From NCBI GenBank assembly GCA_014523525.1, contig JAATVL010000169.1, positions 1-6,873 of the forward strand: a stretch of 6,873 nt of DNA. Direction: 5' to 3'. A model generated the notes under the pieces. That model saw nothing but the letters and a program-made list of their open reading frames with translations. It did not search any database and was not told where the DNA came from. This DNA is from Nitrososphaerales archaeon TH703 (GTDB taxonomy: Archaea; Thermoproteota; Nitrososphaeria; Nitrososphaerales; Nitrososphaeraceae). Each line of letters begins with the position of its first letter. The stretch's first letter is position 1. Positions 1-4,960 of this stretch are shown piece after piece. The translations under genes and the position numbers were made by a program.

Positions 1-160
1 AACTATTATCTAATATTATTTTAGCTAAATCTCCACTTTGAGTTATCGCTATCTTAGTATCCCTTTTTGCTTTAATTCGGTTTTTCTGTTCTTTTGCCCT
101 GTAAGATAATCTGCCAAATATACTAGATATATCGTGAAGCCCCACACACAGACTACTCAA
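1..160 (-). CDS. Partial gene off left edge, unrecognised product
   Basis: An open reading frame enters from the left edge and covers about 53 codons. It starts at TTG (160-158) or at the in-frame GTG (145-143). The visible product begins MSSLCVGLHDISSIFGRLSY and continues as a strongly basic, Lys/Arg/Gln-rich stretch ending in KIAITQSGDLAKIILDNS, so it looks soluble or membrane-adjacent. I do not recognise the family. The TTG lies inside the end of the four-helix membrane gene, overlapping its stop by 8 bases (TTGAGTAG). A purine-rich AAGGGAG sits only one base before this TTG, too close for an ideal ribosome site, so the GTG is a real alternative. Protein-like composition and the operon-like overlap support coding, but the frame is short and truncated by the window. 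Confidence 0.42.
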   Translation of the reverse strand, partial: MSSLCVGLHDISSIFGRLSYRAKEQKNRIKAKRDTKIAITQSGDLAKIILDNS

Positions 161-605
161 ACTCCCTTAGCTTTATTTCGGATCTTTGCTTCCTTTGTAC
201 TATTATTATGAGGGTCGCGATTGCAACATAGGCAATTTGGAATATCTCTGTTGGTATATCGTATATTGGTATATTAATTCCGCCTGTGGTAATTGGGTTA
301 GGACCTTTGGTTGCAGCGTATAGTGCGATTAGTGCTATTGTTCCGCATATTCCTATATAATACCATTTTCTTCCCCATCTTTTTGTCATTGGGACCGACC
401 AAAAGAGTTGTGTTATTCCAGCCACTAAAAGGAAGAATCCTAATTTATCTATATTAAAGGTTGCAGTCAATAGGCCTGGTCCTACTAATGAACGCATGAT
501 TCCGTCCAGTCCTCCTAATACGTGGGATGCAACTACTAAATGCAATATTCCAGCCATCGCGATCATAGCTCCTGCCAAATAATAAAGATAGGTCTTTTTA
601 TTCAT
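153..605 (-). CDS. Four-helix integral membrane protein of unknown function
   Basis: The 150-residue product starts at ATG (605-603) with MNKKTYLYYLAGAMIAMAG. Four hydrophobic segments are visible, at about residues 8-30, 54-72, 81-99 and 119-136, followed by a charged tail. Histidines at residues 22 and 28 lie in or near helix 1. No enzymatic motif is recognisable; the architecture is typical of uncharacterised thaumarchaeal membrane proteins found near cupredoxin genes. The frame stays open upstream to a TTG at 764, which would give 203 residues. I prefer the inner ATG because the extra 53 residues are a degraded copy of another gene's signal peptide, described separately, and an AAAGGAA lies just before this ATG. 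If transcription begins from the TATA-like site near 802, both starts are possible. The stop overlaps the frame at 1-160. Confidence 0.72.
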   Translation of the reverse strand: MNKKTYLYYLAGAMIAMAGILHLVVASHVLGGLDGIMRSLVGPGLLTATFNIDKLGFFLLVAGITQLFWSVPMTKRWGRKWYYIGICGTIALIALYAATKGPNPITTGGINIPIYDIPTEIFQIAYVAIATLIIIVQRKQRSEIKLREFE

Positions 606-764
606 GATTCCTTTTCTTTCATAGGTCTGTTGCGATCTTTCCTTTCGTATTCCAAGAATCCTAGCAGTAGATGCAAGCACTGGAGCGATAGTTGTCGCTG
701 CTGCTATTATTGCTGAAGGTTTCTTTTTTGTTGTTGTTCCTACTGTTATTTTTTTATTATTCAA
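606..764 (-). other. In-frame extension: decayed copy of a cupredoxin signal peptide
   Basis: This stretch opens with TTG AAT, exactly like the cupredoxin at 3588. It encodes a Lys-rich start followed by KPSAIIAAATTIAPVLAS and then RILGI. The cupredoxin has KPSIIIAAATIAVVIIS and then MILGI. DNA identity is obvious, including AAACCTTCA at one end and ATTCTTGGAATAC at the other, with one inserted codon. Here the hydrophobic core is interrupted by Pro and Arg and there is no mature domain; the frame runs straight into the membrane protein. I read it as the 5' end of a duplicated cupredoxin gene whose body was lost. It may still be translated as an N-terminal extension. Confidence 0.65.
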
Positions 765-797
765 TTTTTCTCAATAGAACTATTTTACGTTCTTATG

Positions 798-806
798 ATT
801 ATAAAC
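798..806 (-). promoter_or_regulatory. TATA-like element for the four-helix gene
   Basis: On the minus strand this reads TTTATAATC in an AT-rich context, about 38 bases before the TTG at 764. It would place transcription start near 775. The sequence between it and the TTG shares CGTAAA and the final ATTGAAT-like part with the cupredoxin promoter at 3589-3619, so the promoter seems to have been copied along with the signal-peptide segment. Confidence 0.4.
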
Positions 807-869
807 ATGGGGACAGATTTCAACTTTGGATTCCGCATCCGGATTCCAAAAGTGGAATTGAACAGCCTA

Positions 870-879
870 TTTTAATATC
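870..879 (+). promoter_or_regulatory. Possible TATA box for the two plus-strand membrane genes
   Basis: The AT-rich TTTTAATAT element lies about 53 bases before the TTG start at 927. A start site about 26 bases downstream would leave a leader that includes the ribosome site at 912-920. A second AT-rich candidate at 888-897 would exclude most of that ribosome site, so I prefer this one. Confidence 0.3.
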
Positions 880-911
880 TGGATCTCATTATAATCAGTG
901 TCTTAGAAATT

Positions 912-920
912 GGAGAGGGA
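912..920 (+). promoter_or_regulatory. Ribosome binding site that decides a TTG start
   Basis: GGAGAGGGA lies six bases before the TTG at 927 and matches the purine-rich archaeal Shine-Dalgarno sequence. No ATG with comparable support occurs before the first transmembrane segment, so this site supports the TTG start. Confidence 0.5.
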
Positions 921-926
921 TAAAAA

Positions 927-1244
927 TTGATATTAATCCAAACCCAAATCTCGATTATCCAGACTATTGTATATTTTGTTGCTGCCGTAGTTCCAATCTT
1001 TCTCTTCTTTGTATTAAAAATGCATGACAATAGTAATAATAATCACTTTCGAGGTCTACTAATAGTACTTGCAGGTTTTGTAATCGTACAAGGCATATAT
1101 CATTTTGTAGGTGCCCTCGGTTTTAGCCAGTTGGCTAAAGGAATATTGGAACCAATATCATTTGTTATATTACTTTTATTTGCGATCAGCTATTTTATTA
1201 CTAGATCCAAAACGAAAAGGAAGGAGGATGCCAAAGTACAGTGA
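927..1244 (+). CDS. Small three-helix membrane protein, unknown function
   Basis: The 105-residue product starts at TTG behind a good ribosome site. It has three hydrophobic segments, at about residues 9-31, 42-65 and 73-92. A polar Asn/His-rich loop (HDNSNNNHF) joins the first two, and a very basic tail (TRSKTKRKEDAK) probably lies in the cytoplasm. A GIYHFVGALG motif ends helix 2. I recognise no catalytic or cofactor motif, and a single His in helix 2 is not enough to argue for heme. Its stop overlaps the GTG start of the next gene by four bases, so the two proteins are probably made together. Similar size, topology and spacing of helices suggest the two may be divergent paralogues or partners in one complex, which is an inference. 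It is divergent from the four-helix gene to its left. Confidence 0.68.
   Translation: MILIQTQISIIQTIVYFVAAVVPIFLFFVLKMHDNSNNNHFRGLLIVLAGFVIVQGIYHFVGALGFSQLAKGILEPISFVILLLFAISYFITRSKTKRKEDAKVQ
1221..1227 (+). promoter_or_regulatory. Ribosome binding site within the upstream gene
   Basis: AAGGAGG is a near-consensus Shine-Dalgarno sequence inside the last codons of the preceding gene, 13 bases before the GTG at 1241. The ATG at 1228 directly after it is in another frame that closes within ten codons, so the site most likely serves the GTG together with termination-reinitiation at GTGA. Confidence 0.5.
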
Positions 1245-1609
1245 TACAGATTCATAGCGAAATCACCTTTTTGTTTTCTAGTATATTAACAATAATTATG
1301 CTACTAGTAACAATGACCATATTCGGATTCCTTACAGCTAAATATAGAAATATTAGAAGATTTAAGTTCCAATTATCTATATTCATTTTGCTCTATATCA
1401 TAGGAGAGATATTTGAACTTTACAAATTTCCAATCCTTTCAACATCATTACCCTATATTGGACCACAATTTCACATAACGGCAGCGCTATTCTTAGCTAT
1501 AATGCTATGGTTGAGACTATATTCAGGTAGAAGGAATGAATATAAGATGATCGATAAGTTCGAGTCTGTTGAACAGGATGATTTAGAAGGTACTAATGGA
1601 AATATGTAA
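1241..1609 (+). CDS. Small three-helix membrane protein with acidic tail
   Basis: The 122-residue product starts at GTG, which shares the sequence GTGA with the previous gene's stop. Hydrophobic segments lie at about residues 9-32, 43-62 and 76-93. A basic loop (KYRNIRRFK) separates helices 1 and 2. The C-terminal 30 residues are hydrophilic, first basic (SGRRNEYK) and then acidic (ESVEQDDLEG). The loop and tail charges suggest a cytoplasmic C-terminus by the positive-inside rule. No known family motif is visible. The four-base overlap and embedded ribosome site point to translational coupling with the gene before it. Its end converges on the regulator gene at 1641, with 31 bases between the stops. 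Confidence 0.68.
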   Translation: MIQIHSEITFLFSSILTIIMLLVTMTIFGFLTAKYRNIRRFKFQLSIFILLYIIGEIFELYKFPILSTSLPYIGPQFHITAALFLAIMLWLRLYSGRRNEYKMIDKFESVEQDDLEGTNGNM

Positions 1610-1613
1610 AAAA
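1608..1613 (-). terminator. Short U-tract terminator for the regulator gene
   Basis: On the minus strand a run of six T lies about 30 bases after the regulator's stop, inside the end of the convergent gene. Archaea often terminate at such T-tracts without a hairpin. The run is short, so the call is weak. Confidence 0.25.
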
Positions 1614-1640
1614 GCAAATTCCTTCCTTTGATTCATAAGA

Positions 1641-2057
1641 CTAGTCTAATGAGAAGAATCTCCCAACCCACTTTTTTGCAATGTCAAAATTTTGCTCAGC
1701 TTCTACAATCATCTCGTTATTTTCGTATTTTACACTAATAGTCTTTAATGTAGAGTGGTATAAACTAAATTTCTTTCCGGCCGGTGTAATTACGATTTTA
1801 TCGACTATAAGTAAGCCTTCGTTAAGAAGCCATTTCATTTTTCTAAACGCAGTAGTATGTGGAATATCATTATTTTCGTGTGTAATATCAATAAAGGATT
1901 TCGAATGATCCATCACACAATTCATTATTTTTATCATCTCTTCATCAGCCAAAGCAGTAACGAGGGCTCTCTTTACCCTTTGACTTTTGATGATCATTAG
2001 TATATCCAAAGGATACTTAACTACAAATACTTGTGTTTTATCTCCAAATAGAAGCAT
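1641..2057 (-). CDS. Winged-helix (ArsR-like) transcriptional regulator
   Basis: The 138-residue product resembles single-domain archaeal winged-helix regulators. A helix follows ALADEEMIKIMNCV (residues 36-48). A likely recognition helix covers about 65-81 (IPHTTAFRKMKWLLNEGLL), where PHTTAFRKMKWL has the usual spacing of ArsR/MarR-type helices. A beta wing follows (LIVDKIVITPAGKKFSLY), then a strand with SVKYENNEMIVEAE and a basic/aromatic C-terminal helix. There is no clear Cys or His cluster for metal sensing, since the single Cys (residue 47) is isolated. It would bind DNA as a dimer in the cytoplasm. Start ATG at 2057; an internal Met at residue 21 would still keep the whole fold. A short dyad lies just upstream and could be its own operator. 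Targets are unknown; neighbouring membrane or cupredoxin genes are possible. Confidence 0.7.
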   Translation of the reverse strand: MLLFGDKTQVFVVKYPLDILMIIKSQRVKRALVTALADEEMIKIMNCVMDHSKSFIDITHENNDIPHTTAFRKMKWLLNEGLLIVDKIVITPAGKKFSLYHSTLKTISVKYENNEMIVEAEQNFDIAKKWVGRFFSLD

Positions 2058-2074
2058 CTAATGGTCTAATCACC

Positions 2075-2086
2075 GGTCACGTGTCC
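2075..2086. promoter_or_regulatory. Imperfect dyad upstream of the regulator gene
   Basis: GGTCACGTGTCC pairs with itself at ten of twelve positions around a CACGTG core, 18 bases before the regulator's ATG. Its place in the untranslated leader or promoter suits an autoregulatory operator. This is inferred only from symmetry and position. Confidence 0.25.
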
Positions 2087-2167
2087 CAATACTCTTCTTG
2101 ATAATCTCTAGTTTTGTCATCTATGTCACTTTGTGTTCAAGACAAGGATGGATAGATTGACACTGCC

Positions 2168-2181
2168 TTATCATGTGATAA
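2168..2181. promoter_or_regulatory. TTATCA-TG-TGATAA dyad between two minus genes
   Basis: Six-base perfect arms flank a two-base centre, between the SRPBCC stop (2195) and the regulator start (2057). It could be an operator for the regulator gene, lying about 110 bases before its start. The arms are short and AT-rich, so chance is possible. Confidence 0.22.
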
Positions 2182-2194
2182 TCTTTAACTTTAT

Positions 2195-2659
2195 CTACGT
2201 ATCATCTTCTAAACTTTTGATTGTTGCTGCTTTCCTATAATCGAAGAATTTCTCAAGTCGCTTACATACATAACCTTCAAATAACCTTCCTACAAGGCTA
2301 TATGGAAGTTCGAAGTCAACCTCATCTATTACTTCAGTTTGCTTTTGATCCTCGTTGATATGAATATCATGGAATTTGTGCAAGTGCCTCCACTTTCTTA
2401 AAGGGCCAGTTAACATTTCATCTAAATATTGATAGGGCCTTATGGATTTTATTACGGAGTGCCATTTCCTCTTGGAGATCATTAATTTTCCCTCAAGCCA
2501 AAATTCTGATCCTTGGATAAGTTTTTGGCTTGTGGCACTAGTAATTTTAAGTTCTATCTCTACGGGGGTTATTATTTCAAGATGTTTGATATCTGTATAA
2601 AATTCCCAAACTCTATCTATAGGACTATTCACAACGAAACTATGTTTGAAGGCCCGCAA
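2195..2659 (-). CDS. SRPBCC-fold (START-like) ligand-binding protein
   Basis: The 154-residue product has the usual outline of the SRPBCC/polyketide-cyclase-like superfamily. An opening strand with FVVNSPIDRVWEFYTDIKHL leads into a helix, followed by a pattern of long strands (VEIELKITSATSQ, GSEFWLEGKLM, KWHSVIKSIRP, EVIDEVDFELP). A long C-terminal helix (VCKRLEKFFDYRKAATIKSL) would cap the hydrophobic cavity. WHSVIKSIRPYQYLDEMLTG and the following KWRHLHKF closely match the central part of cell-wall or ligand-binding members of this superfamily. The protein is presumably cytoplasmic; its ligand cannot be deduced. It starts at TTG (2659); the nearby upstream ATG is out of frame. A TATA-like element about 30 bases upstream implies a very short or absent leader. 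No operon partner is evident. Confidence 0.75.
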   Translation of the reverse strand: MRAFKHSFVVNSPIDRVWEFYTDIKHLEIITPVEIELKITSATSQKLIQGSEFWLEGKLMISKRKWHSVIKSIRPYQYLDEMLTGPLRKWRHLHKFHDIHINEDQKQTEVIDEVDFELPYSLVGRLFEGYVCKRLEKFFDYRKAATIKSLEDDT

Positions 2660-2684
2660 GTATCATACAAATATTTGCGTATCG

Positions 2685-2693
2685 GATATTAAA
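2685..2693 (-). promoter_or_regulatory. TATA box of the SRPBCC gene
   Basis: The minus strand reads TTTAATATC, centred about 30 bases before the TTG start, which predicts a leader of only a few bases. It lies within a near-palindromic GATATTAAATATC and overlaps the stop codon of the small frame at 2689-2826. Confidence 0.45.
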
Positions 2694-2826
2694 TATCTAT
2701 ACACAACTTCGAGTTTTCTAGCTTTGTTTCAAACATCATTAAGTATTCTTTGAGCCAGTTATTTGTAATTCTAATATTCATCGTAAATGTCATTGTTGCT
2801 GTATTTGTATCCTGTACGCTCAACAC
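2689..2826 (-). other. Possible small gene or 3' remnant
   Basis: A minus-strand frame encodes 45 residues from GTG, ending with an amphipathic, charged stretch (NNWLKEYLMMFETKLENSK). It stays open upstream without a start for another 32 codons. The open run of roughly 77 codons between stops, in an AT-rich intergenic space, and the protein-like composition suggest a true gene tail that lost its 5' end. No family is recognised and there is no ribosome site. It could also be chance. Confidence 0.22.
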
Positions 2827-2920
2827 ATAAAGAACAGATTGTTTAGTGATAGGATGAATTATGTTGAAATCATTGCAAAAAATAGGAGAGAAGAGATCAA
2901 TACATTCAGGTTGATGTTAA

Positions 2921-2956
2921 ATAGTAGCAGTACTTCGCATTGTTGTCATCTACTAT
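2921..2956. repeat. Inverted repeat spanning the cupredoxin stop codon
   Basis: Perfect seven-base arms ATAGTAG and CTACTAT are separated by 22 bases, and the outer arm contains the TAG stop of the cupredoxin gene. On the minus strand the structure ends in TATTTAAC, so it might help end the transcript or protect its 3' end. The long loop makes this a weak call. Confidence 0.22.
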
Positions 2957-3588
2957 GCCGGTTTAGGAAGTACCAATATCTCGCCAACCATGCTTGGAGG
3001 ATGTACGTGGCACCAGTACGTTATTGTTCCAGGTTTGTCCGCAGTAAACGATACTGTGTGGATCTGTCCCCTATCAAGTGGAAAGGTTCCAACGCCATCG
3101 ACGGTTATCACATGATGCGGACCTTGTACACCTAAGAAATGAAGAGTGACCGTGTCGCCTTGATTAACGACTATTTGATCTGGAGCAAATGTAAATGATC
3201 TCATATCCCAAGCTCCTACTTTGTTAGGCGGTCTTAACACAAGCCCTGGTCCAGCAGGCAGAGTAGTATTTGGGAACTTTTCGGCTGGATGCGGTGGAGT
3301 GTTCTGGGTGCAATTACCACATGCTACGCCAGCTTGCGAGCCTGTTGGTCCATCAAAGTGTACTGTACTTATCCAGAAAGTCTTGTTAGTTGATTGGCTT
3401 GGGGTGACTGTTACAACAGTAGTATTTGCTGCTGCTGTTGTTGCATTACTCTTGGCACTTTGTGCTAATACGTTATGCGATGTCTGGCCCTGTATTCCAA
3501 GAATCATACCAGCAGATATGATCACTACGGCAATAGTTGCCGCTGCAATTATAATTGAAGGTTTCGTTGTTTTCTTGTTGTCATTCAA
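2953..3588 (-). CDS. Secreted blue-copper (cupredoxin) protein, 211 residues
   Basis: The product has a Lys-rich N-terminus, one hydrophobic segment (about residues 10-31) as signal peptide or membrane anchor, and an Ala/Thr/Asn-rich linker. A C-terminal cupredoxin domain covers roughly residues 125-209. Type 1 copper ligands are evident: a His of the HH pair at 158-159, then C193, H196 and M200 in WCHVHPPSMVG. Five N-glycosylation sequons (N48, N55, N68, N92, N107) fit an extracellular position. An ACGNC motif (C90, C93) before the domain is unusual and could be a disulphide or second metal site. Ammonia-oxidising archaea use many such proteins as copper electron carriers outside the membrane; the partner here is unknown. 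The TTG start is supported by a TATA box 27 bases upstream (leaderless) and by the same TTG AAT opening in the duplicated copy at 764. Confidence 0.9.
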   Translation of the reverse strand: MNDNKKTTKPSIIIAAATIAVVIISAGMILGIQGQTSHNVLAQSAKSNATTAAANTTVVTVTPSQSTNKTFWISTVHFDGPTGSQAGVACGNCTQNTPPHPAEKFPNTTLPAGPGLVLRPPNKVGAWDMRSFTFAPDQIVVNQGDTVTLHFLGVQGPHHVITVDGVGTFPLDRGQIHTVSFTADKPGTITYWCHVHPPSMVGEILVLPKPA

Positions 3589-3610
3589 TATCGTTTACGC
3601 CTTTGTAGTT

Positions 3611-3619
3611 ATATATAAA
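3611..3619 (-). promoter_or_regulatory. TATA box of the 211-residue cupredoxin
   Basis: The minus strand reads TTTATATAT, centred 27 bases before the TTG at 3588. This is the archaeal distance from TATA centre to transcription start, so the mRNA should begin at or within a base or two of the start codon. It is the best promoter in the window. Confidence 0.65.
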
Positions 3620-3639
3620 TCCTGATTAACTATGTTCTG

Positions 3640-3990
3640 TAAAGGTGTACTATTTTTCATCTTTTGGTTTCGTATTTCTAAAACTCAGATACAGAGATAT
3701 ATTGTTAATGATCTTCAATGCGCCTCCTAACACAAATGGTGCTGAATTCTAAAATCAAATTATGTAGGATAATCATCGTGGTAAATTATTCACATACCCT
3801 CCCGCTAATTCGTGTTCTGCTGTTCTAAGTGCTAACGCAATGATTCTTAATAAGGGATTTACCCCTAACGAGTAAATTATAGAAACCAGTTAATTGGTTT
3901 TATAGAGTGTTCATAATAACGGTACACTAGAACAGTACATAAAATCTGATAAGGAGGATTGTTTCTCGTTGTTATAAGCATTTTCATACC
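3640..3990 (-). other. Gene-poor stretch with three small minus-strand frames
   Basis: No frame longer than about 40 codons exists here, yet three minus-strand pieces look protein-like. At 3877-3987 a 36-codon frame starts ATG AAA ATG behind GAGGT and encodes NPPYQILCTVLVYRYYEHS. At 3773-3889 a start-less frame encodes NPLLRIIALALRTAEHELAG followed by GYVNNLPR and a stop. At 3650-3718 a 22-codon frame starts with TTG five bases after a consensus AGGAGG. The first two overlap slightly in different frames and might be one gene split by a frameshift. A nine-base direct repeat GTAAATTAT (3781 and 3872) brackets most of the second piece. None matches a family I know. Confidence 0.3.
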
Positions 3991-4004
3991 TCGTTGTTAC
4001 AAGC
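3965..4004. repeat. Short direct repeat CTCGTTGTTAYAAGC
   Basis: Two 15-base units (3965-3979 and 3990-4004) differ at a single position and are 25 bases apart start to start. They flank the start of the 36-codon frame, so on the minus strand one copy lies before its ATG and one within its codons. Meaning unknown; possibly a replication-slippage duplication. Confidence 0.4.
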
Positions 4005-4117
4005 TATGGTGCTACAATCGATTCTCTCTACAAAATTTGTAAATAGAATTCCTTCGCATAAGTGTATTAAAAATAAAAAAAGTAGTTCCAGTATCTAAAA
4101 TCAAGACTGTAAGCCGT

Positions 4118-4503
4118 TCACTGTTCTACCTGAAAATTACTTACCTTCTTGTTGGTTTCAGCAGGATAAGCAACCAATAGAATATATTTTCTTGGTGGTA
4201 AAGTAAAGGAGTATTGGCCATCTATAAAAACAATTGAATTTACGGTATAACCAGTCTGTTGTTCTGCAGATACTACTGCAGCAGAAGAGCTCTCGTCTTA
4301 TGAAATATCAAATCTTTGGCTTTTTGAGAATCAATTCCTTCATTGGTAAAGACCTCTAACATATAGATTCGGTTAAGTACAGGATTTTCACTCTGACGAG
4401 TTAATAGATGGTTAATAATGTCTGGGTCAACTTTCGGAAGATATTTCTGATAGTTGTTTTACGATTCCTCAGATTGTTCTGTGACTTCTATTAATTTAGA
4501 CAA
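4118..4503 (-). pseudogene. Broken gene with carboxypeptidase-regulatory-like C-terminal domain
   Basis: The frame starts at TTG (4503), overlapping the stop of the four-helix gene by 8 bases and preceded by a strong AAAGGAGGAGGG at 4516-4527. It encodes SKLIEVTEQSEES and meets a TAA at 4461-4459. In the same frame it continues NNYQKYLPKVDPDIINHLLT and on through LNRIYMLEVFTNEGIDSQ to about 4295. There a shift of frame is needed, after which it reads SSSAAVVSAEQQTGYTVNS, then DGQYSFTLPPRKYILLVAYP, and ends at TGA (4118). The last part resembles beta-sandwich carboxypeptidase-regulatory-like modules (GQYSFTLPPGKY pattern). After this TGA the frame reads TAYSLDF, which suits the end of such a domain, so the TGA may be a third lesion. 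The strong ribosome site serving a 14-codon frame argues for recent decay, or for a sequencing error, rather than chance. Confidence 0.6.
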
Positions 4504-4921
4504 TTTTGGAAGTAACCCTCCTCCTTTGTAATGCTCTCAGTATACCTGAGCCCATTATTACGTATCCTATTACACTGACTGTCAAAAATGTTGCTACCCT
4601 TTCGCCTCTATCTATCACTGATACTCCTAACGCAGTTGTTCCGATAAGTGCACCGCCCACTATAAGGAGAGTAGTTGTTGCGTTTGATTTGTTTTTTTCT
4701 CGTATACCGATACCAAAAGCTAGGAAGAACAAGATTATTGATGATATACCAAAGTTGGATATGCCAAAGGGCCTCTTATCTATACTCACTGGTAAAAATC
4801 CATATTTGATAGTACGTTCCATAGATCCATTTGCAATATGGATCAGTAATAAGGTCATCGCGGCTATAGCAAGCATTTCAGATATTTGGTACTTGCGAGT
4901 CTTAGTCCAAATCTGTGTCAT
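4496..4921 (-). CDS. Second four-helix membrane protein, unknown function
   Basis: The 141-residue product starts at ATG. Hydrophobic segments lie at about residues 14-31, 55-73, 82-101 and 110-130. A basic loop follows helix 2 (REKNKSN), a charged one follows helix 3 (DRGER), and a basic tail (LQRRRVTSK) ends the protein. A His in helix 1 (IHIANG) recalls the position of LHLVVASH in the four-helix protein at 153-605, and both carry a GFL or GFF segment near helix 2. They share topology and length, but similarity is too weak to claim paralogy by eye. The gene has its own TATA box with a dyad just downstream, no Shine-Dalgarno, and a leader of about 16 bases. Downstream it overlaps the broken gene by eight bases, so it once headed an operon of at least two genes. 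Confidence 0.72.
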   Translation of the reverse strand: MTQIWTKTRKYQISEMLAIAAMTLLLIHIANGSMERTIKYGFLPVSIDKRPFGISNFGISSIILFFLAFGIGIREKNKSNATTTLLIVGGALIGTTALGVSVIDRGERVATFLTVSVIGYVIMGSGILRALQRRRVTSKIV

Positions 4922-4944
4922 ATCAATTAAATCAGCTTAATTCA

Positions 4945-4960
4945 TTTAGTATCAACTAAA
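4945..4960. promoter_or_regulatory. Dyad next to TATA box, possible operator
   Basis: TTTAGT-ATCA-ACTAAA has perfect six-base arms and a four-base centre. It abuts the TATA box (4960-4968) of the four-helix gene on the side of transcription start. A protein bound here would block polymerase recruitment, which is the usual arrangement for archaeal repressors. Symmetry and position are the only evidence. Confidence 0.35.

Noticed and set aside
692..1027. Plus-strand frame of 111 codons
   Set aside because: It overlaps the signal-peptide copy and the promoter area, has a poly-Leu/Phe start caused by low-complexity DNA, and conflicts with the better-supported gene at 927.
1681..1908. Plus-strand frame of 75 codons
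   Set aside because: It lies wholly antisense to the winged-helix regulator, without ribosome site or family resemblance.
3007..3033. CuA-type dinuclear copper site in the larger cupredoxin
   Set aside because: The C-terminal motif has one Cys (C-x2-H-x3-M); the CuA pattern needs two Cys spaced C-x3-C.
2839..3135. Plus-strand frame of 98 codons
   Set aside because: Most of it is antisense to the cupredoxin copper domain. The first part looks mildly protein-like, but there is no promoter or ribosome site.
3221..3625. Plus-strand frame of 134 codons with hydrophobic runs
   Set aside because: It is the antisense shadow of the cupredoxin; the hydrophobic run is the complement of its signal peptide and Ala/Thr linker.
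3781..3880. CRISPR array or target-site duplication from the repeated GTAAATTAT
   Set aside because: Only two nine-base copies, AT-rich, with no terminal inverted repeats or transposase between them; too weak to call a mobile element.
4506..4940. Plus-strand frame of 144 codons
   Set aside because: It is the antisense shadow of the second four-helix membrane gene.
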